From Billgrantia azerbaijanica (lineage in GTDB: Bacteria; Pseudomonadota; Gammaproteobacteria; Pseudomonadales; Halomonadaceae): a DNA stretch of 64,000 nucleotides. The DNA is taken from contig SBLD01000014.1 in NCBI GenBank assembly GCA_004551485.1, forward strand, positions 1-64,000. The letters are read 5' to 3'. The notes under the pieces were generated by a model, which was not told the DNA's origin, did not search any database, and saw only the letters and a list, made by a program, of their open reading frames with translations. The position numbers were made by a program, and so were the translations under genes. This document shows, piece by piece, positions 10,128-20,425 of this stretch (position 1 is its first letter; each line of letters begins with the position of its first letter).

Positions 10128-11063
10128 ATGAGCCTGCACATCGCCAGTGCGCCCTGCTGCTGGGGCGTCGACGACGTCAACAACCCCCATCTGCCGCCCT
10201 GGCAGAAGGTCTTGGACGAGGCCGCCGAGGCGGGTTACCAGGGCCTGGAACTGGGCCCCTACGGCTACCTGCCCCTCGACCGGGAGGTGCTGGGCCAGGC
10301 CCTGGACGAGCGCGGCCTGACGGTGGTCGCCGGCACGATCTTCGACGACCTGGTTGCCCCGGCCAACCTCGATAGCCTGATCCGCCAGACTCACGAGATC
10401 TGCGGTTTCCTCACGCAGCTGCCGGCGCAGCCCGGCGAGCCGGGCCAGCGCTTTCCGGCGCCCTACCTGGTGCTGATCGACCACGTGCATGCCGAGCGCA
10501 GCCGCTACGCCGGTCATTCCGACCAGGCACCGCGCCTGGACGCTGCGCAGTGGACCACCCTGATGGAGCACATCCGCACCGTCGCCGAGCTGGCGAGCCG
10601 CGAGTACGGCATCCGTGCGGTCGTCCATCCCCACGCCGGCGGCTATATCGAGTTCGCCGACGAGATCCGCCGGCTGCTGGCGGACATTCCCGACGCGACC
10701 GCCGGGCTGTGCCTGGATACCGGCCACCTCTACTACTCGGGCATGAATCCAGTGACCTGGATCCGTGAACACGCCGCGCGCCTGGACTACCTGCACTTCA
10801 AGGATATCGATCCGCGAGTCTTCGCTGAGGTCATGGCCGGCCACGTGGGCTTCTTCGACGCCTGTGCCGAGGGGGTGATGTGTCCCATCGGCCGGGGCTG
10901 CATCGACTATGACGCCCTCTACCGGCTGCTCCAGGAGATCGGCTACCGGGGCTATGTCACCGTCGAACAGGAGCGCGACCCGCGCCATGCCGACGGCAGC
11001 CTCGCCGATGTCACGGCGAGTCTCGAGTACCTGAAGCAGCAGGGCTTCCAGGCCAGCCTCTAA
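10128..11063 (+). CDS. Sugar phosphate isomerase/epimerase-like TIM-barrel protein
   Basis: This 311-residue protein has the xylose isomerase-like fold (AP_endonuc_2). It opens with SAPCCWGVDD and contains LELGPYGYLP, VHPHAGGYIEFADE, CLDTGHLYYSG and LHFKDIDPRVF, which carry the usual His/Glu/Asp metal ligands of IolE/IolI-type proteins, and it ends in a VEQERDP strand. The start at 10128 has CACGGAG 7 bases upstream. Candidates are an inosose isomerase (IolI-like) or a dehydratase acting on another inositol isomer. The substrate cannot be read from sequence. It is followed 17 bp later by a second dehydrogenase, so the two may form a short side pathway feeding the main route. Confidence 0.8.
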   Translation: MSLHIASAPCCWGVDDVNNPHLPPWQKVLDEAAEAGYQGLELGPYGYLPLDREVLGQALDERGLTVVAGTIFDDLVAPANLDSLIRQTHEICGFLTQLPAQPGEPGQRFPAPYLVLIDHVHAERSRYAGHSDQAPRLDAAQWTTLMEHIRTVAELASREYGIRAVVHPHAGGYIEFADEIRRLLADIPDATAGLCLDTGHLYYSGMNPVTWIREHAARLDYLHFKDIDPRVFAEVMAGHVGFFDACAEGVMCPIGRGCIDYDALYRLLQEIGYRGYVTVEQERDPRHADGSLADVTASLEYLKQQGFQASL

Positions 11064-11079
11064 CACCGGAGACAGGACC

Positions 11080-12252
11080 ATGATCCAGGGAGACATGAAA
11101 GTGGCCGCGCCCATCCGCTGGGCGATGGTGGGCGGCGGCAGCGGCAGCCAGATCGGCTACAGCCATCGCTGCGCGGCGCTGCGCGACAACAGCTTCCAGC
11201 TAGTGGCCGGTGCCTTCGACATCGACCCCGCGCGGGGGCGCGACTTCGGCCAGGCCCTGCGGGTCGACCCCGAGCGCTGTTACCCCGACTACCGGACGCT
11301 GTTCGCCGAGGAGGCCAAACGGCCGGACGGTATCCAGGCGGTCTCCATCGCCACGCCCAACGGCACCCACTTCGCCATCTGCCAGGCGGCGCTGGAGGCC
11401 GGGCTGCACGTGGTCTGCGAGAAGCCGCTGTGCTTCACCGTCGCGGAGGCCGAGACACTACGCGCCCTGGCCAGGAAGCGGCGGCGTCTGGTCGGAGTGA
11501 CCTACGGTTACGCCGGGCACCAGCTGATCCGCCAGGCGCGCGAGATGATCGCCAGCGGTGAGCTCGGCGAGATCCGCATGGTGCACATGCAGTTCGCCCA
11601 CGGCTTCCACAGCGAGGCCGTCGAGGCGACCCATCCCGGCACCCAGTGGCGGGTCGACCCGAAGCACGCCGGCCCCAGCTACGTGCTGGGCGACCTGGCG
11701 ACCCACCCCTTCTACATCGCCGAGACGATGCTGCCCGACCTGAAGATCCGGCGGCTGCTCTGTGCGCGGCAGAGCTTCGTGGCCAGCCGCGCGCCGCTGG
11801 AGGACAACGCCTACGTGCTGATGGAGTACGAGGGCGGCGCCATGGGCCACCTATGGACCTCGGCGGTCAACGCCGGCTCCATGCACGGCCAGAAGGTCAG
11901 GGTGATCGGCTCGAAGGCCAGCCTGGAGTGGTGGGACGAGCACCCCAACCAGCTGCGCTTCGAGGTGCAGGGCGAGCCGGTGCGCATCCTCGAGCGGGGC
12001 ATGGACTACCTCCATCCCGCGGCGCGGGAGGACGACCGCATCGGCGCCGGCCACCCCGAGGGGCTCTTCGAGGCCTGGGCCAATCTCTACTCTCGCTTCG
12101 CCCTGGCCATGGAGGCGCTGGAGCGCGGCGACGCCGCGGTCGTCGAGGCGCTGGGAATCCCCGGTATCGAGGCCGGGGTCGAGGGGGTGCGCTGGGTGGA
12201 GAACTGCGTCCGCTCGGCCGATGCCGGGGCGGTGTGGGTCGACTATGTATGA
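11080..12252 (+). CDS. Gfo/Idh/MocA family oxidoreductase, second inositol-locus dehydrogenase
   Basis: This 390-residue NAD(P)-dependent sugar or cyclitol dehydrogenase has a glycine-rich N-terminus (MVGGGSGSQIGYSHR), then IATPNGTHF, the catalytic CEKPLCF and a C-terminal beta-sheet domain. It is longer than iolG and has the insert (GSQIGYSHRCAALRD) typical of the subgroup that includes scyllo-inositol dehydrogenase-like proteins. A second ATG at 11095 also has a good ribosome site (CAGGGAGAC), so the protein may be 5 residues shorter. It pairs with the TIM-barrel gene upstream and the regulator downstream. The most likely role is oxidising another inositol stereoisomer. The exact substrate is unknown. 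Confidence 0.82.
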   Translation: MIQGDMKVAAPIRWAMVGGGSGSQIGYSHRCAALRDNSFQLVAGAFDIDPARGRDFGQALRVDPERCYPDYRTLFAEEAKRPDGIQAVSIATPNGTHFAICQAALEAGLHVVCEKPLCFTVAEAETLRALARKRRRLVGVTYGYAGHQLIRQAREMIASGELGEIRMVHMQFAHGFHSEAVEATHPGTQWRVDPKHAGPSYVLGDLATHPFYIAETMLPDLKIRRLLCARQSFVASRAPLEDNAYVLMEYEGGAMGHLWTSAVNAGSMHGQKVRVIGSKASLEWWDEHPNQLRFEVQGEPVRILERGMDYLHPAAREDDRIGAGHPEGLFEAWANLYSRFALAMEALERGDAAVVEALGIPGIEAGVEGVRWVENCVRSADAGAVWVDYV

Positions 12253-12325
12253 ATGAGGGCCTGGTGCTGGGCGGCAGCATTGCGCAACGATGGCCGCGGA
12301 TCGTAGCCGTCGCGGAGGAGTGCCG

Positions 12326-13180
12326 GTGATCCAGCGCTTCCTGAAGCCGGGGGCCAGAAGTCCACTCGCCGTGGAGCGGACTGCCGAGCTGCTCTACATG
12401 TGCAAGGTCGAGGGCAACCAGGCCGCGCTGCCCCGCACCATGCATCGCCATGACGACTGTACCGAGATCGTCTTCATTTGCGAGGGGCAGGGCACTCATA
12501 TCATCGGTGGGCGCGAGTACCGGACGCGAGGGGGTGACCTGCTCATCTACAACAGCGGCACCCTGCACGACGAGTCGGCCAGCACCGAGGCGCACATGAT
12601 CGCCTACTGCTGTGGCTTTCGGGGGCTCAAGCTGCGGGGATTGCCGGCCAATCACCTGGTACCCGAGCAGGGATGTCCGGTGCTGGCCAGCGGTGAGCAG
12701 CACGCGGCCCTCGCGAGCCTCTTCGAGCTGCTGTACGACCAGGTCGGCGTCGCGCAGAGCGGGGCCGCCGAGACCTGCCACCACCTGCTGCAGGCGCTGA
12801 TCCTGCTGGTGGGGCGGCTGCTCGAGCGGCCAGAGCCGCGCCTCGACGCCCCCGGCTACGACCTGGGCCGGGAGGTGCGGCACTACCTCGACGAGCGCTA
12901 CGCCGAGGCGCTCGACCTCCAGGTCATCGCCCAGCGCTTCAAGGTCAGCCCCTACCATCTCGCCCACCGCTTCAAGGCTGCCATTGGCTGTTCGCCCATC
13001 CACTACCTGATCCGGCGCCGCATCGGCGAGGCCCAGTCGCTGTTGATCAATACCGAGCTGAGCGTCACCGAGATCGCCGAGCGGGTGGGCTATCGCCGTC
13101 CCAGCTACTTCACCACCGCCTTCAAGCGGGTGGTGGGCATGACGCCCGGCCGTTATCGCCGGTGCTACCTCAGCGGTTGA
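12326..13180 (+). CDS. AraC-family transcriptional regulator
   Basis: This 284-residue regulator has an N-terminal cupin-like sensor domain (MHRHDDCTEIVFICEGQGTH, then GGDLLIYNSGTLHDE) and a C-terminal AraC double helix-turn-helix over about the last 100 residues (LQVIAQRFKVSPYHLAHRFK and VTEIAERVGYRRPSYFTTAFKR, the second being the conserved AraC signature). The GTG at 12326 was chosen because GGAGGAG lies 5 bases upstream. An ATG 36 bp earlier in frame lacks such a site. It closes the second inositol unit and is the best local candidate for binding the 19-bp repeats at 9927 and 10032. Whether it also acts at the GGAAT palindromes is unknown. Confidence 0.88.
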   Translation: MIQRFLKPGARSPLAVERTAELLYMCKVEGNQAALPRTMHRHDDCTEIVFICEGQGTHIIGGREYRTRGGDLLIYNSGTLHDESASTEAHMIAYCCGFRGLKLRGLPANHLVPEQGCPVLASGEQHAALASLFELLYDQVGVAQSGAAETCHHLLQALILLVGRLLERPEPRLDAPGYDLGREVRHYLDERYAEALDLQVIAQRFKVSPYHLAHRFKAAIGCSPIHYLIRRRIGEAQSLLINTELSVTEIAERVGYRRPSYFTTAFKRVVGMTPGRYRRCYLSG

Positions 13181-13214
13181 GCCCGCTGCCGCGCAGGACG
13201 CATCCGGGGCAGGC

Positions 13215-14507
<1,293 letters not shown>

Positions 14508-14615
14508 GGTCGGCTCTCCCTGGCGACTGGGGCGTCACCCGCTACCTTGCGCGAAGTTGGCGCCCGAGGAAAGTCGAGGCCACTGGCGGGCGGTGCCGGG
14601 ACGGGGCCGGAAACG

Positions 14616-14641
14616 CGACAAGCACCCGCAGGTGCTTGTCG
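14616..14641 (-). terminator. Hairpin between the decarboxylase and aspartate kinase
   Basis: An 11-bp stem CGACAAGCACC / GGTGCTTGTCG closes a CGCA loop. The core AAGCACC-CGCA-GGTGCTT is identical to the tmRNA terminator at 17405-17422. It lacks a good T-run on either strand here, so it may only attenuate transcription between nspC and the kinase. Confidence 0.45.
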
Positions 14642-14669
14642 TGTGAGGGTGGCGTGGCGCAGCCGTCGC

Positions 14670-14815
14670 CTAGGGAAATGCTGCACAAATTGTCGAGCGA
14701 GATGAAGCGCAAGGCGCACGGAGCACAGGAACCGGAGCATATGAGGTATATGTGAGGATTCCGAGCACCGCGCAACGCAGCGATTCGCTCGTGCAGGCAT
14801 TTGTGCAGTGCTTTC

Positions 14816-14819
<4 letters not shown>
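14670..14819. repeat. About 150-bp foldback (inverted-repeat) element in the intergenic gap
   Basis: The arms are 14670-14690 (CTAGGGAAATGCTGCACAAAT) and 14799-14819, whose reverse complement matches 17 of 21 positions. Inner stretches also pair loosely (GAGCGA and GCGCAA-type segments), with a centre around GAACCGGAGCATATGAGG. The right arm overlaps the stop codon of the decarboxylase gene. This looks like a small non-autonomous repeat or structured RNA element of the kind scattered between genes in related bacteria. It fills most of the 308-bp gap together with the hairpin at 14616. Confidence 0.5.
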
Positions 14820-15982
<1,163 letters not shown>

Positions 15983-15985
15983 GGA

Positions 15986-17185
15986 TCAGGCCAGCGGGTC
16001 GTGGTCGGGGTCGAGTTCGACCACCTGCCAGGGCAGGCCCATCTCGCCGATGCGCGCCATGAAGGGGTCGGGATCGAGCTGCTCGACGTTGAACACGCCC
16101 TCGCCCTTCCAGATGCCCTCGAGCATCAGCATGGCGCCGGTCACCGCCGGCACGCCGGTGGTGTAGGAGATGGCCTGGGACTTGACCTCTTCATAGCACT
16201 GCTGGTGGTCGCAGATGTTGTAGATATGCACCTTGCGCCGCTTGCCGTCCTTGATGCCGTCGACGATCACGCCGATGTTGGTCTTGCCCTTGGTGCGCGG
16301 GCCGAGCGAGGCCGGGTCGGGCAGCACCGCCTTGAGGAACTCCAGCGGGGCGATCTCGCAGTCGCCGACCTTGATCGGCTGGATGCTGGTCATGCCGACG
16401 TTCTCGAGCACCTTGAGGTGGGTGATGTACTTGTCGGAGAAGGTCATCCAGAAGCGGATGCGCTCCAGCCCCTTGATGTTCTGGCTGAGCGACTCGAGCT
16501 CCTCGTGATAGAGCAGGTAGAGATCCTTCTCGCCGATGCCGTCGAAGTCGAAGGTGCGCTTCTCGGCCAGCGGCGCGGTCTCCTTCCACTCGCCCTTCTC
16601 CCAGTAGCGACCGTTCGCGGTGATCTCGCGGATGTTGATCTCCGGGTTGAAGTTGGTCGCGAACGGATAGCCGTGGTCGCCGCCGTTGGCGTCGAGGATG
16701 TCGATGCGGTGGATCTCGTCGAACAGGTTCTTCTGGGCGTAGGCGCAGTAGATGTTGGTCATGCCCGGGTCGAAGCCGCAGCCCAGGGTGGCCATGTTGC
16801 CCGCCTTGGCGTAGCGCTCCTGGAAGGCCCACTGCTCCTTGTACTCGAACTTGGCCTCGTCGGGGTGCTCGTAGTTGGCGGTGTCCAGGTAGGGCACGCC
16901 GGTGCGCAGGCACGCCTCCATGATGGTCAGGTCCTGATAGGGCAGGGCGACGTGGATCAGCACGTCGGGCTGGAACGACTCGATCAGCGTGACCAGCGCC
17001 TCGACGTCGTCGGCGTCGACCTGGGCGGTCTGGATGGGACGCGGCAGCTGGTCGGCGATCGCCCGGCACTTCGCCTCGTTGCGGCTGGCCAGCAGGATCT
17101 CGCTGAACACCTCGGGATGCTGGGCGCACTTGTGGGTGACGACACCGCCGACGCCACCGGCGCCGATAATCAGGACTTTGCTCAT
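15986..17185 (-). CDS. Carboxynorspermidine/carboxyspermidine dehydrogenase (saccharopine dehydrogenase family)
   Basis: This 399-residue NADPH-dependent enzyme reductively joins aspartate semialdehyde and a diamine. It starts MSKVLIIGAGGVGGVV, a Rossmann nucleotide site. It goes on with the saccharopine dehydrogenase-like domain (LPYQDLTIMEACLRTGVPYLDTANYE, GCGFDPGMTNIYCAYA). The ATG at 17185 gives the standard N-terminus. The frame is open further upstream but that part is not protein-like. It is the first gene of the polyamine operon and lies 3 bp before nspC. The 253-bp gap between its start and the tmRNA end should hold its promoter, but no clear -35/-10 pair was found. Confidence 0.92.
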   Translation of the reverse strand: MSKVLIIGAGGVGGVVTHKCAQHPEVFSEILLASRNEAKCRAIADQLPRPIQTAQVDADDVEALVTLIESFQPDVLIHVALPYQDLTIMEACLRTGVPYLDTANYEHPDEAKFEYKEQWAFQERYAKAGNMATLGCGFDPGMTNIYCAYAQKNLFDEIHRIDILDANGGDHGYPFATNFNPEINIREITANGRYWEKGEWKETAPLAEKRTFDFDGIGEKDLYLLYHEELESLSQNIKGLERIRFWMTFSDKYITHLKVLENVGMTSIQPIKVGDCEIAPLEFLKAVLPDPASLGPRTKGKTNIGVIVDGIKDGKRRKVHIYNICDHQQCYEEVKSQAISYTTGVPAVTGAMLMLEGIWKGEGVFNVEQLDPDPFMARIGEMGLPWQVVELDPDHDPLA

Positions 17186-17398
17186 GGGTACGAATCCAGA
17201 TCGGGTAAAGGAGGAAGTGTCTTGGCCTCGCCCTGCACCCCGTGGGCCGGCGAGTGGGCGCAGATAATGGCCCCCCCTGAGGCTGGCCGCAAGGGGTTTT
17301 CGCGTCAAGCCTGCGACGAAAGTGGCGGGTAGGCGCCGGGTATGCGGCGGCCCGCTTGCGCCCTGACGCGGGCGAGTGGGCGTCACGACCGCCAGAAA

Positions 17399-17422
17399 CG
17401 AAAAAAGCACCCGCAGGTGCTT
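17399..17422 (-). terminator. tmRNA terminator
   Basis: On the minus strand the stem AAGCACC / GGTGCTT with a 4-base loop is followed directly by TTTTTTC. It lies 17 bp after the tmRNA 3' end and is a classic rho-independent terminator. Confidence 0.8.
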
Positions 17423-17438
17423 GATTCGTCGACTTGAT

Positions 17439-17818
17439 TGGTGGAGGCGGCGGGGATCGAACCCGCGTCCGCCGGCACTCGCCCATTGGCTCTACATGCT
17501 TAGGTCCGTCTTTTGATTTAACGCCGCTGGCTCCGACGGGCAGGATCCAGCCACGCGATTCCCCGAGAGTTTAACGATCGACGGGAGGACGCCGCCGACC
17601 GCGATCCCATCAGTCTTGGCTCATATCCCCTCCGCGATGAATGGGCACATCGCTTCGGGGCCGGGCTAGAAGCTAGCGGCTATTAAGCTGCCAGCGCGCC
17701 CTGAGCGTAGTTGTCGTCGTTTGCGACTATTTAATCGTGATGTTGGATTTACGAGATACATCACGCTCTCGGCATGCACCGCAGGGGTTGTCACCGGCGT
17801 CGAAACCATGTCGCCCCC
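17439..17818 (-). ncRNA. ssrA: Transfer-messenger RNA (tmRNA, 10Sa RNA)
   Basis: This 380-nt RNA rescues stalled ribosomes with SmpB. The 5' end GGGGGCGACATGGTTTCGAC and the 3' end GGTTCGATCCCCGCCGCCTCCACCA-type half (CCA encoded, 17439-17441) pair as a 7-bp acceptor stem with one G-U. The 3' part contains a T-loop (GGTTCGATCCC). The tag frame lies at 17683-17724, begins at the resume codon GCA and reads ANDDNYAQGALAA followed by TAA. That is the E. coli-type ANDENYALAA tag with an insert. smpB lies directly upstream on the same strand, the usual arrangement. Confidence 0.97.
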
Positions 17819-17827
17819 GTAACGCGC

Positions 17828-17856
17828 ATCCTATCAGGATGTGCAGTGATGTGACA
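17828..17856 (-). promoter_or_regulatory. tmRNA promoter
   Basis: On the minus strand, TGTCAC (17851-17856), a 17-bp spacer and TAGGAT (17828-17833) stand about 10 bp before the mature 5' end. They lie in the short gap after the smpB stop. Confidence 0.6.
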
Positions 17857-17858
17857 CC

Positions 17859-18350
17859 TCAGGCGCGGTTTTGTTCACGCATGATGCGGCCCTTCTGGCG
17901 GGCCCAGTCGCGGTCCTTCTCGGTGGCGCGCTTGTCGTGCAGTTTCTTGCCGGTCACCAGGGCCAGCTCGCACTTCACCCGGTTGCCCTTCCAGTAGAGC
18001 TTGAGCGGCACGCAGGTGTGGCCCTTCTCCTGGGAGCGCGAGAAGATCTTGGCGATCTCCTTGCGATGCAGTAGTAGCTTGCGGGTGCGCGTGGGGTCGG
18101 CCAGCTCGTGGGTGCTGGCGGTGTTGAGCGGCATGATGTGGCTGCCCAGCAACCAGGCCTCGCCGTCCTTGACCAGGATGTAGGTGTCGGTGAGCTGCGC
18201 CTTGCCGGCGCGCAGGCTCTTCACTTCCCAGCCGGCGAGCACCAGGCCCGCCTCGAAGGTCTCGTCGATGTGGTACTCGAAGCGCGCCTTCTTGTTCTGG
18301 GCGATGACGTTGCTGGTGGGGCCCTTTCCCTTGCCTTTCTTGTTGGCCAT
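17859..18350 (-). CDS. smpB: SsrA-binding protein
   Basis: This 163-residue basic protein binds tmRNA and delivers it to stalled ribosomes. It has the OB-fold core with the family stretch [28 protein letters not shown] and the [12 protein letters not shown] segment, and a lysine/arginine-rich tail ([11 protein letters not shown]) that enters the mRNA channel. It has the expected length. It lies immediately upstream of ssrA on the same strand, and ratA-rnfH diverge from its other side, the common gammaproteobacterial order. Confidence 0.97.
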   Translation of the reverse strand: MANKKGKGKGPTSNVIAQNKKARFEYHIDETFEAGLVLAGWEVKSLRAGKAQLTDTYILVKDGEAWLLGSHIMPLNTASTHELADPTRTRKLLLHRKEIAKIFSRSQEKGHTCVPLKLYWKGNRVKCELALVTGKKLHDKRATEKDRDWARQKGRIMREQNRA

Positions 18351-18476
18351 GGAACCTCGTATGCGTTCTGCCGGTGGCTTCGCCCCTTCGATCCCGGGGG
18401 AAGCGTGATACCATTCAAGGCGTGAAACAACCGCTCATGATACGCCCTGGGCACAGTGAAGTCAGCGGAGAGCTCC

Positions 18477-18911
18477 ATGCCAACGGTCAACCGGTCCGCC
18501 CTGGTGCGGCACCCCCCTCAGGACATGTTCGAACTGGTCAACGACTTCGAGCGCTATCCGGAGTTCTTGCCGGGGTGTCGGCAAGCGCGGCTGCTCGAGC
18601 GTGACGACTCGCACCTGATCGGCGAGATGACCCTGGGGCGGGCCGGCATCGAGCAGAGCTTCACCACGCGCAACGACCTGATCGAGCCCGAGCGCATCGA
18701 GATGTCGCTGGTCAGCGGCCCCTTCAAGCGCCTGCGTGGCCGCTGGCTGTTCCTGCCCATGGGCGAGGATGCCTGCAAGGTGTGCCTGGAGCTGGAGTTC
18801 GAGTTCGCCAACCGCTTGCTGGGCATGGCCTTCGGCAAGCTGTTCCAGCAGATGGCCGGGCAGCTGGTCGACTCCTTCACGCGCCGCGCCGACGATCTCT
18901 ATGGTCGCTGA
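18477..18911 (+). CDS. ratA: RatA family START-domain protein (ribosome association toxin / ubiquinone-binding)
   Basis: This 144-residue single-domain START/Coq10-like protein is seen beside smpB in most gammaproteobacteria. Family features are the opening MPTVNRSALVRHPPQDMFELVNDFERYPEFLPGC and the closing FGKLFQQMAGQLVDSFTRRAD. The E. coli homologue was reported to block 70S assembly, while Coq10 relatives bind ubiquinone. Which role applies here is not decided by sequence. The start at 18477 has GCGGAGAG upstream. It overlaps the next gene by 11 bp, so the two are coupled. Confidence 0.9.
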   Translation: MPTVNRSALVRHPPQDMFELVNDFERYPEFLPGCRQARLLERDDSHLIGEMTLGRAGIEQSFTTRNDLIEPERIEMSLVSGPFKRLRGRWLFLPMGEDACKVCLELEFEFANRLLGMAFGKLFQQMAGQLVDSFTRRADDLYGR

Positions 18912-19233
18912 GGCCGCCCGCCGCCCGGGGGAGGGGGCGACGCTGTCCGTGGAGGTGGCGTTCGCCCTGCCCGAGAAGCAGCGCATCGTGACGCTCGAGG
19001 TGGCGGCCGGCACCACCGCGCGCGAGGCGGTGCGCCAGGCGCAGCTGGAGCGACGCTTTCCCGAGGTATCGCCGGCGACCTTCGCCGAGGCCGACCTGGG
19101 CATCTTCGGTCGTACGCTGCGCGACCCGGACAGCCACCGCCTGCGCGACGGCGACCGGGTCGAGGTCTACCGGCCGCTGGTGATCGACCCCAAGGTCGCC
19201 CGCGCGGCGCGGGCGACGCGCCGTCAGGACTAG
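18901..19233 (+). CDS. rnfH: RnfH family ubiquitin-like protein
   Basis: This 110-residue beta-grasp protein of the RnfH (formerly RatB) family is recognised by LSVEVAFALPEKQRIVTLEVAAGTTAREAVRQ and the closing LRDGDRVEVYRPLVIDPK. Its function is not settled. The name comes from linkage to rnf genes in some species, but here it follows ratA. The ATG at 18901 overlaps the ratA 3' end by 11 bp and gives the standard length. The short gap after it leads to the convergent bamE gene. Confidence 0.9.
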   Translation: MVAEAARRPGEGATLSVEVAFALPEKQRIVTLEVAAGTTAREAVRQAQLERRFPEVSPATFAEADLGIFGRTLRDPDSHRLRDGDRVEVYRPLVIDPKVARAARATRRQD

Positions 19234-19371
19234 GCGCTCCCCTCCGCGCCCCGGCGGTGCTGGGTGCCGAGGGCACGCCCATCCCATTGGCAGGGTGGTG
19301 AGAGGAGCTCCAGGGCGCGTCGGGTGTGGCCGAATGGGTCATCGGCCCGGTGGTCGATCGCTGGCTCAGGC

Positions 19372-19818
19372 TCAGGGGGTGCGGCTGGACTCGGGGAGCG
19401 TACGGGGCGCGGGGCCGGGCATGTCATCCGTGGGAGAGGCGCTGTCGACGGCCGGCCCGACGTCGTCCTGCGGGCGCAGCTCCATGTCGGCGTCGAAGTC
19501 GCCTTCGCGTCGGATGTCGGTGAGCCGTCCGTCATCGGCAAAAGTCAGGGTCACACGGCGCTGCTGCACGTCGCCGTAGGCCTCGTCGAGGCGGAAGACG
19601 TAGTCCCACTGGTTGGCATCGAAGGGCGCCTCGAGCAGCGGCCGTCCCATCACGTTCACCACCTGCTGGCGGCTCATGCCGGGCTGCAGCTGGGCGACCA
19701 TCTCCTCGGTGACCAGGTTGCCCTGCGGCAGGTCACGCTTGTAGACCCCCACGTAGCTGCAGCCGCCGAGCAGTGCCAGGGCGGAGATAAGACAGACGGT
19801 TTTGATCAGCTTTTGCAT
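19372..19818 (-). CDS. bamE: Outer membrane protein assembly factor BamE (SmpA/OmlA lipoprotein)
   Basis: This 148-residue lipoprotein belongs to the BAM complex that inserts beta-barrel proteins into the outer membrane. The signal peptide is MQKLIKTVCLISALALLGG with the lipobox cysteine at residue 20, followed by the conserved VYKRDLPQGN and MSRQQVVNVMGRPLL segments. The C-terminal tail after about residue 110 (acidic, Pro/Ser-rich) is longer than in E. coli BamE. The start at 19818 was chosen for the signal peptide. The frame stays open upstream inside fur. It is divergent from fur across 72 bp, as in Pseudomonas and relatives. Confidence 0.94.
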   Translation of the reverse strand: MQKLIKTVCLISALALLGGCSYVGVYKRDLPQGNLVTEEMVAQLQPGMSRQQVVNVMGRPLLEAPFDANQWDYVFRLDEAYGDVQQRRVTLTFADDGRLTDIRREGDFDADMELRPQDDVGPAVDSASPTDDMPGPAPRTLPESSRTP

Positions 19819-19890
19819 TTGGGTCGGTTCTTCACTATCGTGGATTCGGTCGATCATACCCGACCCTACCTGATACTGCGAAGAGCGACC

Positions 19891-20337
19891 ATGGCCGACC
19901 AAAACCATGAACTGCGCAAGGCGGGCCTCAAGGTCACCTTGCCGCGCGTGAAGATCCTGCAGATCCTCGAGAACGCCGAGGGGCAGCACCACCTCAGCGC
20001 CGAGGATGTCTACAAGACCTTGCTGGATGCCGGCGAAGACGTTGGCCTGGCCACCGTCTATCGCGTGCTGACCCAGTTCGAGTCGGCTGGCCTGGTGATC
20101 CGTCACAACTTCGACGGCGGCCATGCGGTGTTCGAGCTGTCGCAAGAGGAGCACCACGACCACATGGTGTGCCTGGAGAGCGGCGAAATCATCGAGTTCT
20201 TCGATGACCAGATCGAGCGTCGCCAGCAGGAGATCGTCGAGGAGCACGGCTTCGAACTCGTCGACCATGCCCTGGTGCTCTACGTGCGTCCCAAGGGCTC
20301 CAGCGCCACCCGCCAGGAAGGCATCCAGAAGAAGTAG
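19891..20337 (+). CDS. fur: Ferric uptake regulator
   Basis: This 148-residue Fe(II)-dependent repressor has an N-terminal winged helix (LKVTLPRVKILQILE ... GLATVYRVLTQFESAGLV) and a C-terminal metal-binding dimer domain (EEHHDHMVCLESGEIIEF, then HGFELVDHALVLYV). The E. coli structural-zinc CxxC is not complete: only one cysteine remains in MVCLESG. This is also seen in Pseudomonas-type Fur, which lacks that site. The ATG at 19891 gives the usual N-terminus MADQNHELRKAGLKVT. It is divergently transcribed from bamE, so promoters of both lie in 19819-19890. Confidence 0.96.
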   Translation: MADQNHELRKAGLKVTLPRVKILQILENAEGQHHLSAEDVYKTLLDAGEDVGLATVYRVLTQFESAGLVIRHNFDGGHAVFELSQEEHHDHMVCLESGEIIEFFDDQIERRQQEIVEEHGFELVDHALVLYVRPKGSSATRQEGIQKK

Positions 20338-20425
20338 GCAGTCGTCTTCGCGTCACGCTGCCCCCTGACCCACGGGTACAGGGGGTGTTGGCGTGCCCGG
20401 ACGACGGGAAGCGGACGAGGCGGCG

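Noticed and set aside
17186-17400. N-terminal extension of the carboxyspermidine dehydrogenase to 17410
   Set aside because: The extra residues are Arg/Pro-rich and not like the family, and the Rossmann motif begins correctly at the ATG at 17185.
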